Positions 16,237 through 24,553 of a stretch of DNA of 64,000 nt are shown in pieces. The stretch's first letter is position 1; each line of letters opens with the position of its first letter. Where the stretch lies: positions 62,001 to 126,000 of the forward strand of contig JBMONF010000004.1 of NCBI GenBank assembly GCA_049323455.1, in the 5' to 3' direction. The notes beneath the pieces are model-generated. The model was given only the letters and a program-made list of their open reading frames with translations, was not told where the DNA came from and made no database searches. A program made the translations under genes and the position numbers. This stretch comes from Hypericibacter sp049323455 (GTDB lineage Bacteria > Pseudomonadota > Alphaproteobacteria > Dongiales > Dongiaceae).

Positions 16237-17765
16237 CTTCTAGTCTGCGACGGAACTGCTGCACGCGGCCGCTGCGCTGCGCGCCCTTGATTCTGGTGAT
16301 CGTCGCCTTCGTCGGCGGCGCCGTCTATACCGGCTGGGAAATCATGCAGCTCAAGACCAGGGAAGAAATCGAGCGCAGCACGATCGACTGGACGTTGTGG
16401 CAGGCGGAACACGAATCCGACCGGCTGTTGATGGCGCTGGACCGGTACGAGCTCGGCGACCCCTCGGCATCCCGAAGCGACGTGACGAACCAGTTCGAAA
16501 TCCTGTGGGGACGGCTCTCCTCGCTGCACCAGGGACCCGAAGGTGGGCTGCTCGTCAGATTGCCTGGTGCACAAGGTGCGGTCGCAGACATGATCTCGCA
16601 GCTCGAAGCAACGGAGCCGGCGATTTTCGGCCTCGAGCGGGACGACCAGGCCGGATATCGGGCCATACGGGCGCGGATTGAAGGTTTAGGGCGGCAGCTT
16701 CATCGGCTCGAGGTGAGCGGCATCCAGGCGCTCAACCATCGGTACACGAAATCCTGGCTCAGCGGGTTCGAGCGGGAGCTGTTCCTCTTTCTCGTGGGAA
16801 CGGTTGCGATCGGGATCGTGCTGGTGTCCTGGCTGGTGTGGGTGTCGCGTCGCGCCGAGACCATGCGCATAGTTGCGGAGGGGGCGGAGCGGCGGACAGC
16901 GGCGACGAACGAGGAGCTGAAGAAGACGGCCGCTCGGTTGCAGCGGGCGCTCGGCACGGCGGCGGCGGCGAACGAGGCAAAGAACCAATTTCTCGCCAAC
17001 ATGAGCCACGAACTCAGGACGCCGCTCAATGCGATCATCGGCTTTGCCGAGGCGATGGAGCACGGGATTGGAGGCGCGCTGAATGCGAAACACCGGCAAT
17101 ATGTTCGCGACATTCGCGAAAGCGGAACCCACCTGTTGCGGATCATCAGCGACATTCTCGATCTGTCGCGGCTCGATGCCGGCCGCATCGACCTTCAGGA
17201 AGAGCTGGCCGATCCGCGGGAAGTGATCGAAGCGGCTCTGCGCATAACACGCGCACAGGCCGAAAAGGCCGGTCTGCGACTCATGATCGAGGCGGCGGAC
17301 TTGCCGAAGCTGCGGTGCGATCCGGTGCGGGTGCGGCAGATCCTGTTGAACCTCATCTCGAATGCGCTCAAGTTCACGGAGCCCGGGGGAGAGGTTCGGA
17401 TTGCGGCGTTTTCGCGCAACGGCCAGTTCACCATTGCCGTCAGCGACACGGGCATCGGGATTGCGCCGGAGGACATACCGCGGGCTCTGGAGCCGTTTGG
17501 CCAGATCGACAGCGGGCTGGCCCGCCGGTACGACGGAACGGGCCTGGGTCTGCCGCTGGCCAAACGTCTCGCGGAATGTCATGGCGGCTCGCTCCATCTG
17601 ACCAGTCAGGTCGGCGTCGGGACCACGGTCAGCGCGACCTTTCCGGCAGAGCGCGTGGTGCATCGAGGAAATTGGCAGGACAAGTCGATAGGCGACGGCG
17701 AAGTGCAAGTGGCCTTTCCCGTGCTTCGAGAGGGCGATGCTGCCGCAGGCATGGTGCCCGGCTAA
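16233..17765 (+). CDS. Membrane sensor histidine kinase
   Basis: A 510-residue inner-membrane kinase. TM1 is about residues 14-33, then a roughly 145-residue periplasmic domain of unrecognised type, TM2 about 180-202, and a coiled-coil linker. The DHp domain carries SHELRTPLN, with phospho-acceptor His259. The ATPase domain has the N box NLISNALKFT, DTGIGIAPED and GTGLGLPLAKRL. There is no receiver domain and no response-regulator gene nearby, so the output partner is elsewhere. It overlaps the exported molybdopterin-fold gene by four bases, which makes that protein its likely periplasmic partner. Confidence 0.9.
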   Translation: MTSSLRRNCCTRPLRCAPLILVIVAFVGGAVYTGWEIMQLKTREEIERSTIDWTLWQAEHESDRLLMALDRYELGDPSASRSDVTNQFEILWGRLSSLHQGPEGGLLVRLPGAQGAVADMISQLEATEPAIFGLERDDQAGYRAIRARIEGLGRQLHRLEVSGIQALNHRYTKSWLSGFERELFLFLVGTVAIGIVLVSWLVWVSRRAETMRIVAEGAERRTAATNEELKKTAARLQRALGTAAAANEAKNQFLANMSHELRTPLNAIIGFAEAMEHGIGGALNAKHRQYVRDIRESGTHLLRIISDILDLSRLDAGRIDLQEELADPREVIEAALRITRAQAEKAGLRLMIEAADLPKLRCDPVRVRQILLNLISNALKFTEPGGEVRIAAFSRNGQFTIAVSDTGIGIAPEDIPRALEPFGQIDSGLARRYDGTGLGLPLAKRLAECHGGSLHLTSQVGVGTTVSATFPAERVVHRGNWQDKSIGDGEVQVAFPVLREGDAAAGMVPG

Positions 17766-18191
17766 CTCGATGCGGGGACGTCCCGGGATGCGGCACGGTT
17801 GCCGCTCGGCCGGCCGCATCGGGATTCCGCCGCGCCCCACCCGCCATCGAAGGAAAACCCCGGACGGCCTGTCTTGGATGACGTCGCGTCGGCCTTGCAG
17901 TACGGATCTTCTCCGGTCTGGCCGGTGCCGGCGGGCACATCGGCGTGATGGGCTCGCGCGCTTGCCGCGGAGGCGGCGGGTGTCCGAAGCTGCGGGGAAA
18001 GCGGGAGCGCCGCTAATAATCGTCGGACCCGGGCGCGGTAGCGCGCTCCCCCCGGTTTCCCCTGGCGAGCCAAACATCGCGCGACCAGCGGTGCCATCGG
18101 GAAAGGAGGCCGGCGGCGTCCTGGTGCACCCACACCGCCGACAGGTTCTCAGTCCAGGTCGGAATTGTAAGGCCGTCTTGTCGTGATGATC
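17766..18191. other. 426-base stretch without a supported gene
   Basis: The frames open here on both strands are rich in Arg, Gly and Pro, start without ribosome sites and show no motif. A GC-rich hairpin (GGGCGCG-GTA-GCGCGC) lies near 18030. It separates two convergent genes and may hold their termination signals, but none is clear. Confidence 0.4.
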
Positions 18192-19445
18192 TCAGTAGCG
18201 GTCGAGCGTCATGCCCTCGAGCGGCAGCTCGGGCTTGCGCCCCAGCATGAGGTCGGTGACGAGCCGGGCCGAGCCGCAGGCCATGGTCCAGCCCATATGG
18301 CCCGAGCCCGTGTTGAGGAAGAGATTGGCGATGGGGGTTTTGCCCAGGATCGGCGGCCCATCGGGCGTCATGGGCCGGAGGCAGGCCCAGTAGCTCGGGC
18401 GGTCGTAATGGGCGGCCTCGGGGAAGAGCTCGCGCGCCACCTTGAGCATGGTGGCGAAGTGCCGCGGTTCGTGGCTGGTGTCGTAGCCGGCGAAATCGGC
18501 CGTGGCGGTCAGGCGTAGCCGGTCGCCCATGCGCGCGAAGGCGACGAGATAGCCTTCGTCCACGCCGCCGATGGTGGGCGCGGCCTCGGCGTTCTTGAGC
18601 GGCAGCGTCAGCGAATAGCCCTTGACCGGATAGATCGGCAGCATGATGCCGACCGCGCGCGCGATCTCAGGCGCGTAGGATCCCAGCGCGATCACCACCG
18701 CATCGGCGGTGATGCGGCCCTGGTCGGTGACGACGGCCTCGATCCGGCGGCCCGCGGCGTCGAGCCCTTTGACGGCCGTGCCGTAGCGGAAGCGCACGCC
18801 CATCCGCTCGCAAATCCCGGCTAGCGCCCCGGTGAAGGCGCGGCAATCGCCGCTCTCGTCCTGAGGCGCGTAGATGGCGCCGGCGATCTTGTCTTTCGCG
18901 GGCGCCAGCGCGGGGTCCAATTCGACGCAGCGCCGGGCGTCGATCGCCTCGAGCGGATAGCCCTCGGCGGCCAGCGCGGCCATGGCCGCTCGGCCGGTCT
19001 CGAAATGGGCGGGATCGCGATAGAGATAGATGCAGCCCTTGGCAATCTGATCGTAGGCGATGGCTTCGGCCTGCCTGAGCTCGATCAGCCGCTCCCGGCT
19101 GTAGCGGCACAGGCGCAGCTTGACCAGCGTGTTCGCCCGGTTGCGCTCGGCCGTGCAGTTGGCGAGGAACTTGAGCCCCCAGCTCCACATGGCGGGATCG
19201 AGCTTGAGGTGAAAACGCAGAGCGGTATCGTCGCGCCAGAGCGACTTGAGGAGAATCAGGGGTGCTCGCGGCGAAGCCCAGGCATAGGAATGGCCGGGCG
19301 CGATCAGCCCGGCGTTGGCGAAGCTGGTCTCGGCGGCGGGCCCGGGCTGGCGGTCGATGACGGTCACCTCGCGGCCGGCCTTGGCCAGGTAATAGGCCGT
19401 CGTCACCCCGATCACGCCCGCTCCCAACACAACCGCACCTGCCAT
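18192..19445 (-). CDS. D-amino-acid dehydrogenase family (DadA-like) FAD oxidoreductase
   Basis: A 417-residue DAO-fold flavoprotein. The FAD-binding GAGVIGVTTAYYLAKAGREV is at the N-terminus, followed by the DadA-like DRQPGPAAETSFANAGLI. The C-terminal RPMTPDGPPILGKTP and GSGHMGWTMACGSARL blocks close the cofactor site. The likely reaction is oxidation of D-amino acids to 2-oxo acids with electrons passed to the respiratory chain at the inner membrane. I use the ATG at 19445, which has GGGGGG six bases upstream. The in-frame start eleven codons earlier is weaker. No alanine racemase gene lies beside it. Confidence 0.87.
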   Translation of the reverse strand: MAGAVVLGAGVIGVTTAYYLAKAGREVTVIDRQPGPAAETSFANAGLIAPGHSYAWASPRAPLILLKSLWRDDTALRFHLKLDPAMWSWGLKFLANCTAERNRANTLVKLRLCRYSRERLIELRQAEAIAYDQIAKGCIYLYRDPAHFETGRAAMAALAAEGYPLEAIDARRCVELDPALAPAKDKIAGAIYAPQDESGDCRAFTGALAGICERMGVRFRYGTAVKGLDAAGRRIEAVVTDQGRITADAVVIALGSYAPEIARAVGIMLPIYPVKGYSLTLPLKNAEAAPTIGGVDEGYLVAFARMGDRLRLTATADFAGYDTSHEPRHFATMLKVARELFPEAAHYDRPSYWACLRPMTPDGPPILGKTPIANLFLNTGSGHMGWTMACGSARLVTDLMLGRKPELPLEGMTLDRY

Positions 19446-19655
19446 GGTCGTCCCCCCGATTTCCTGCGCGTCCATCACGCCAAGCCGGGTCTTTTGCAGG
19501 GTGCCCGGCCGCAGCCGACATGCTACGGTGCGTTAGCATCCTGGTGCAATTCTCTGGATTATCGAGTGATCCGGATGGCGGCTGGATCCGGCTTCGTAGG
19601 CCGGTGAGGGCAGGGGTCCTCAGTTGCGCCACGATGCTCATGAGGGGTGAATTCG

Positions 19656-20993
19656 ATGCGGGTCCTGTTCCTGCACAACAACTTTCCGGCGCAATACAAG
19701 TACGTCGCGGCGGCGCTGGCGGCCGACCCGGCGAACAAGATCGTGGCCGGCTCGCTCGACAACAAGAAGAACCTGCCGGGCGTGACGAAATACATCTACA
19801 AGCCGACGCGCGAGCCGTCGAAGAGCACCCATCACTATCTGCGCTCGACCGAGGCGGCCGTGCTCGATGGGCAGGCGGTCTTGCGCATGTGCGCGCAGCT
19901 GCGCAAGGAAGGCTTCGTCCCCGACGTCGTCTGCGGCCATTCCGGCTGGGGCACGACCATCTATGTGAAGGACGTGTTCCCCGAGGCACGCCTTCTGACC
20001 TATTTCGAGTGGTACTACAACGCGCGCAATTCCGACGTCGATTTCATGAACCCCAAGCTCGGCTACGAGGATCTCTGCCGGGTACGGACGCGCAATCTGC
20101 CGATCTTGCTCGATCTCACCCATTGCGATTGGGGCGTCTGCCCCACCGGCTATCAATTGAGCCAGATTCCGCGCGCCTTCCATGCCAAGCTGACGCAGCT
20201 GCATGACGGCATCGACACCGATTTCTTCCAGCCGGCAGAGGCGCCCGAGCTCAAGCTGCCCAACCTGACGCTCACGCGCGATTGCGAGGTGCTGACCTAT
20301 GCGACCCGCGGCATGGAGCCCTATCGCGGCTTCCCGCAGTTCATGCAAGCGGTGGAGATCCTGCAGCAGCGCCGCCCCAACCTGCAGGTGCTGATCGCCG
20401 GCACCGACCGCGTGGCTTACGGGCGCAAGCTGCCCGAGGGGCAAAGCTACAAGACGAAAATGCTGGAGGAGCTGAAGGGGCTCGACCACAGCCGCCTCCA
20501 TTTCCTCGGCCATCTGCCGTTCGACCAGTATCGCACGCTGCTCCAGGTTTCGACGGCGCATGTCTATCTGACGATCCCCTTCGTGCTGTCCTGGTCGCTG
20601 CTCGAGGCGATGTCCACCGGCTGCCTCATCGTCGGCTCGGACACCGCACCCGTGCGCGAGTTGATCGAGGAGGGGCGCAACGGCCTCCTGGCCGACGTGA
20701 AGAGCCCCGAGGCGATTGCGGCGCGCGCGGAGGAAGCGCTCGACCGACGCGACAGCCTCGCACAGATCCGCGCCGCCGCACGCCAGACGATCGTCGACCG
20801 TTATGCGCTCAAGGATCTGCTGCCGCGCCATCTGGCTTTGATCCGCGACTTGGCCCAAGGCCGCTTCCCGGCCGAGAGCGCCGCTGGCAAGCCGCTGCCC
20901 GCGGCCATCCAGCCGAATGCGGCCGGGTCGTCGGTTCCGGCGCGCAGTGGACGGCCGCGCAACCTGCCGCGCGGCAAACGCCGGCGCCGTTAA
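19656..20993 (+). CDS. Glycosyltransferase family 4
   Basis: A 445-residue GT-B fold enzyme. The N-terminus MRVLFLHNNFPAQYKYVAA is followed by a C-terminal donor domain with VLTYATRGMEPYRGFPQFM and the PFVLSWSLLEAMSTGCLIVG stretch, which holds the E of the family's EX7E motif. The last 40 residues are low-complexity and end in a basic RGKRRRR tail that may bind nucleic acid or membrane. GAGGGG lies eight bases before the ATG; a GTG three codons upstream is part of that site. The sugar and acceptor are unknown. No other exopolysaccharide gene is adjacent. Confidence 0.85.
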   Translation: MRVLFLHNNFPAQYKYVAAALAADPANKIVAGSLDNKKNLPGVTKYIYKPTREPSKSTHHYLRSTEAAVLDGQAVLRMCAQLRKEGFVPDVVCGHSGWGTTIYVKDVFPEARLLTYFEWYYNARNSDVDFMNPKLGYEDLCRVRTRNLPILLDLTHCDWGVCPTGYQLSQIPRAFHAKLTQLHDGIDTDFFQPAEAPELKLPNLTLTRDCEVLTYATRGMEPYRGFPQFMQAVEILQQRRPNLQVLIAGTDRVAYGRKLPEGQSYKTKMLEELKGLDHSRLHFLGHLPFDQYRTLLQVSTAHVYLTIPFVLSWSLLEAMSTGCLIVGSDTAPVRELIEEGRNGLLADVKSPEAIAARAEEALDRRDSLAQIRAAARQTIVDRYALKDLLPRHLALIRDLAQGRFPAESAAGKPLPAAIQPNAAGSSVPARSGRPRNLPRGKRRRR

Positions 20994-21140
20994 AATTGGA
21001 CACTCAGGGAAAGCGATAATTCATTGAAAAACGTTATTTTTGAGCGACGGGCGCCTTGGAAATTGCCCGAGCCCGTCCTGGAAATTGCCACGATTCTCGG
21101 CTATCGCTGACCAAGTTCCTCGGAAGTGGGATGTCCGATC

Positions 21141-21611
21141 ATGAACGGAGTGCGCAGGACCCTTCGCCGCGCCAGCGCGGCGACCGCCTTCATTCTGTCG
21201 CTCGGCCTCGGCCTGCCGGTGATGGCGCAGACGGCGCTGACGGTGGACGAGATCCGGGACTGCCTGTGCCGCGAGCAGGCGCTCAATATCCTGCGCGGCC
21301 AGACCGACGGCCAGCGACTGCGTTTCAACGACGCCCAGGCCGACTTGAAGAAGCTCGAAGACCAGATCGCCAACATGCGCAAGACGATGAATCCGGACGA
21401 CGAGCTTTCGGTTCAGATCATGGTCGAGATGATCCGTCGCCGCGATGCGCTCAACGCAGAACTGCGCGACAAGGTGGGCCCCGAGACCCAGGCGGCCGTC
21501 GCCAAGCTCAATCAGGCGGTTGCGGACTACAATGCGCGCTGCGCGCAGAGGACGATGCTCAAGATGGATGTCGAGACCGCCAGCCGCAATCTGGTCTGCC
21601 CGGTGCAGTAG
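21141..21611 (+). CDS. Exported coiled-coil hypothetical protein (156 aa)
   Basis: The protein has a basic N-region (NGVRRTLRRAS), a hydrophobic helix (AFILSLGLGLPVMAQ) and a probable AQT cleavage site. The mature part has a Cys pair (CLC) soon after cleavage, a charged coiled coil around residues 55-135, and two more cysteines near the end (ARCA, LVCPVQ). The four cysteines could form periplasmic disulfides. I do not recognise the family. The start at 21141 is preferred over the GTG at 21126 because it gives a better signal peptide. Confidence 0.7.
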   Translation: MNGVRRTLRRASAATAFILSLGLGLPVMAQTALTVDEIRDCLCREQALNILRGQTDGQRLRFNDAQADLKKLEDQIANMRKTMNPDDELSVQIMVEMIRRRDALNAELRDKVGPETQAAVAKLNQAVADYNARCAQRTMLKMDVETASRNLVCPVQ

Positions 21612-21658
21612 CGGCCGACGGCCCAGGGCGCTTCCCCCGTGGTTGGAATCGCAATACA

Positions 21659-21739
21659 TCGTCGTCCCCGCGAAAGCGGGGACCCAGGGGCAAGCGACGC
21701 GCGGCTTTCCTGGGCCCCGGCTTTCGCCGGGGCGACGAC
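21659..21739. repeat. Dispersed palindromic intergenic repeat, GCGAAAGC family, copy 2
   Basis: TCGTCGTCCCCGCGAAAGCG on the left and GGCTTTCGCCGGGGCGACGA on the right form a long imperfect hairpin with the same arm sequence as the copy at 3835. It lies between convergent genes. Confidence 0.82.
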
Positions 21740-21768
21740 ATGTTGATCACGTCACAACGGGAAATGCT

Positions 21769-22293
21769 CTACACGGCCTGCCAGCGGCAGGCGTGATGAA
21801 GCTCGGCGGCCGTGTTGGCGACCGTGGCGAGGCAGGCCTTGGTTTTCTCGGGCGGAATCCACACGGCGATGCGGGTGATGTAGCGGTAGCCGGCGCCGCC
21901 CGGCACGCGCTCCGAGTTGAGACGCACGATGTTGGCGCCGAAGCCGACGAACACTTCCGACAGCCGCGCCAGCAGGCCGGGGCTGTCCCCGCCCTCGATC
22001 TGAATGCGGTGCGTGATATGGGCCGTTCCGCCATGCTCGGCGCGATAGGCGAAGGGCGTCACGCTGATCTTGGCGCCCTTCAGTTGCGCCAGATCCGCAA
22101 GCTCTCGCTGCACGGCCTCCAGTGTGTGATGGTCGGGAACCTCGGCGACGGTGGTGAACTCGGCGCCACCGCCCAGCACGGCAAAAGTGGTGTCGCCGAG
22201 ATTGATGCCGAGATCGTAGAGCCGGCCGGTAATCGCGGCGACCAGGCCCACCTGGTCCTCGCAGATGACGGAAATGAGCGCCGTGCGGCTCAT
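21769..22293 (-). CDS. ACT-domain protein, glycine cleavage repressor-like (GcvR family)
   Basis: A 174-residue protein made of two ACT domains: ALISVICEDQVGLVAAITGRLYDLG in the first and HRIQIEGGDSPGLLARLSEVF in the second. This tandem arrangement and length match GcvR-type regulators, which bind a partner activator rather than DNA. The GXG turn residues for amino-acid binding (DQVGLV, DSPGLL) are present. The ATG at 22293 has GGGAG about eight bases upstream. Its neighbours, an FAD amino-acid oxidase and a DUF1989-GcvT fusion, fit a role in glycine or one-carbon control. Confidence 0.8.
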   Translation of the reverse strand: MSRTALISVICEDQVGLVAAITGRLYDLGINLGDTTFAVLGGGAEFTTVAEVPDHHTLEAVQRELADLAQLKGAKISVTPFAYRAEHGGTAHITHRIQIEGGDSPGLLARLSEVFVGFGANIVRLNSERVPGGAGYRYITRIAVWIPPEKTKACLATVANTAAELHHACRWQAV

Positions 22294-22378
22294 GCGGGCG
22301 GTCTCCCTCGTAGTCCTTCGATCGAACCCTAGCACGGCGCGGCGGCCGCGCAACTGCAAGGGTGGCCTTGCCCCGCCC

Positions 22379-23554
22379 TCAGACGACGTTGAGCTCGGCC
22401 AGGGGCTCCCCGCGCAGCACGCGCTCGTAGCCGAACCGGCTCAGATCGATGGTCCGATAGCCGCCATGGAGGATCAGCTCCGAGAGCGCACGGCCGACCG
22501 CGGGCGACTGCTGCAGCCCGTGACCGCTGAAGCCGTTGGCGAGATAGAAGTTGGCGAGGCCCGGCGGGCGCCCGATGATGAGGTTCTGGTCGAGCGTGTT
22601 GTAGTCGTAATGGCCGGCCCAGGCGCGGGTGAGCTTGATCGCCTCGAAGGCCGGCACGCGATGGGCGAGAGCGGGCCAGACCACGTCATCGAACAGCCGA
22701 TACTCGACCTCGAGATCGGTGCAGTCGGGGTCGTCGGCCTCCTCCGGCGAGACGCCGCCGATGAAGCTCGTCCCCTCCGGCCGGAAATAAACGCCGGTGG
22801 GATCGATGAGCAGCGGCGCCTTCGGCACCGGCACGCGGCAGTCGAACACATAGACGAAGCGCTTGCGCGGCCTGACCGGCAGATCGAGGCCGGCCCAGGA
22901 GGCGACGCGCGCGGCGTTGATCCCCGCGGCATTGACGACGGCGCCGGTCGCGATCCGCCCGGCCTTCGCCAGTGTCACGGACATCACCCGGTCGCCTCGG
23001 CGCTCGAGGCCTACTGTTTCATCTTGCACGTAAACGGCGCCGAGGGCGATCGCCTTGCGGCGGAAGGCCTGCAAGAGCCCGTAGGGATCGGTCCAGCCTT
23101 CGTTGCTGCGGCCGAACGCGCCACCCGCCAGGTCGTCGACATTGAGCCAGGGGAAGCGCGCCTTGAGCGCGGCCGGGTCCATGAGCGCGATGTCGGCGCC
23201 GAGCGCCCGCTGAACCTCGTGATTCCGCTGCAAGACCGGCAGGCCCGCGGCCGTGGCGAGGAACAGGTAGCCCTGCTCGACGAAAGGCAGCTCCACGCGC
23301 TCGCCCGCCAGGCTCAGATGCTCGTCTGCCGCCTTGACGAAGGCGGCGCCGAACAGCGACATGCGGATGTTCTCCGGTGTCGAAAACTGCTGACGGATGC
23401 CGCCGGCCGAGCGCGCCGTGGCAGCCTCGGCGTAGGTGGGGTCCTTCTCGACCACCAGCAGGCGGCCGCGGAAATCGGGATCGGCGGCCAGGAAAAAGGC
23501 AGCGGCGCTGCCGATGACGCCGCCGCCGACGATCAAGATATCGGTGCTTTGCAA
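22379..23554 (-). CDS. FAD-dependent amine/amino-acid oxidase (DAO family, sarcosine/glycine oxidase-like)
   Basis: A 391-residue DAO-fold flavoprotein. It starts with the dinucleotide motif DILIVGGGVIGSAAAFFLA and an Arg/Gly loop (ARSAGGIRQQFS). It ends with TLDQNLIIGRPPGLANFYLA and GFSGHGLQQSPAVGRAL, the sarcosine oxidase/dimethylglycine dehydrogenase type of closing motif. The only reasonable start is a TTG at 23554 with GGGG nine bases upstream; the longer open frame is Pro/Arg-rich shadow. It may demethylate N-methyl amino acids or oxidise glycine-like amines. The GcvT fusion 1 kb away could accept the one-carbon unit. Confidence 0.84.
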   Translation of the reverse strand: MQSTDILIVGGGVIGSAAAFFLAADPDFRGRLLVVEKDPTYAEAATARSAGGIRQQFSTPENIRMSLFGAAFVKAADEHLSLAGERVELPFVEQGYLFLATAAGLPVLQRNHEVQRALGADIALMDPAALKARFPWLNVDDLAGGAFGRSNEGWTDPYGLLQAFRRKAIALGAVYVQDETVGLERRGDRVMSVTLAKAGRIATGAVVNAAGINAARVASWAGLDLPVRPRKRFVYVFDCRVPVPKAPLLIDPTGVYFRPEGTSFIGGVSPEEADDPDCTDLEVEYRLFDDVVWPALAHRVPAFEAIKLTRAWAGHYDYNTLDQNLIIGRPPGLANFYLANGFSGHGLQQSPAVGRALSELILHGGYRTIDLSRFGYERVLRGEPLAELNVV

Positions 23555-23862
23555 GACTACGGCCCCGGATTTCGGCGAGTACCCGCCGTCATGGCAAGGC
23601 GATACATAGAAAAACACCGGCTTTGCCCACTGGCGGGTACCATCTTCAATAGCAAGGCGCCAGCTTTCTGGGAAAGCCGGCGCCAGGGCGGGTCTAGCCG
23701 AAGCGGGACCGTGCGGCAAGGGCTTGGCCCCAGCAAGTCGGTTCGGGTTGCGTTGGGCGCCCGCCGCCGCCAGATTTAGAGGGTGGGGGGCGCGCGGCCG
23801 GCCGGGCCTCGGTCGGTGGGCGGGCTCCATTGTGGGTAATCGACGCTGGGAGGCATGAAGCG
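23555..23862. other. 308-base divergent intergenic region
   Basis: This region holds the 5' ends of the FAD oxidase (minus strand) and the GreA/GreB-like gene (plus strand). I see no gene. A short inverted pair, CGCCAGCTTTC/GAAAGCCGGCG, lies near 23657-23680 and may be a degraded copy of an intergenic repeat. Confidence 0.4.
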
Positions 23863-24372
23863 ATGAGCCGAGCCTTCGTCAAAGAGACCGACGGCGCGCA
23901 GCCGGGCGACGAGCTGCCGGAGCGGCCGCAAAGCCCGCATCCGAACTATGTCACGCCGGGCGGGCTCAAGGCCTTGCAGCGGCGCGTCGAGAAGCTGCAG
24001 GAGGAACGTCGCCACCTGACCGAGACCGGCGAGCCCGAGATGCTGGACAAGGAGCACCTCAAGCTGGTCGAGCGCGACCTGCGCTACTGGCAGGAGCGGG
24101 TGCAGAGCGCCATCCTGGTCGAGCCCTCGAGCCAGCCGCAGGACAAGGTCGGCTTCGGGGCGACCGTGGACACGGTCGACGACGACGACGTGAAGCGCAG
24201 CTTCACCATCGTCGGCGAGGACGAGGCCGAGCCCAAGAGCGGCAAGATCAGTTGGGTCTCGCCCTTGGCCAAGACCCTCTCCGGCGCTGGCGTCGGCGAC
24301 ACGGTGACGTGGAAGCGCCCGGCCGGCGACATCTCGCTCGAGATCACGGCGATCCGCTACCCGAAGAGCTGA
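23863..24372 (+). CDS. GreA/GreB-family transcription elongation factor
   Basis: A 169-residue protein with a GreB-like start (MSRAFVKE), an N-terminal helical hairpin (residues about 35-95, LKALQRRVEKLQEERRHL) and a C-terminal FKBP-like domain (GFGATVDTVDDD, FTIVGEDEAEPKSGKISW). The acidic tip pattern of Gre proteins, needed for transcript cleavage by RNA polymerase, is not clearly preserved because the hairpin carries ETGEPEMLD at the likely tip. It may therefore be a Gre-like factor with altered activity. GGGAGG precedes the ATG by nine bases. Confidence 0.82.
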   Translation: MSRAFVKETDGAQPGDELPERPQSPHPNYVTPGGLKALQRRVEKLQEERRHLTETGEPEMLDKEHLKLVERDLRYWQERVQSAILVEPSSQPQDKVGFGATVDTVDDDDVKRSFTIVGEDEAEPKSGKISWVSPLAKTLSGAGVGDTVTWKRPAGDISLEITAIRYPKS

Positions 24373-24553
24373 GGCCCGACGCGGAGCGCGCCCGAGAACG
24401 GATCGGGATTCGCGAGTCCAATTCCGGACCACCGACGCGATTTTGGCTTCGACTTGGTCTTGCGAACGGGCCTGCGCCGACGCGATACTCTCTCGCGAAC
24501 GAGAACGGTGCGGCGGCCAACGCCTGCGATCGGCGAGGGAGGAAAAGGCGATC

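Noticed and set aside
17762..18133. Possible minus-strand gene after the histidine kinase
   Set aside because: Arg/Pro-rich, starts without a ribosome site and has no recognisable fold.
24373..24553. Glycine riboswitch before the GcvT fusion
   Set aside because: The conserved core segments and paired aptamer layout are not seen in these 181 bases.
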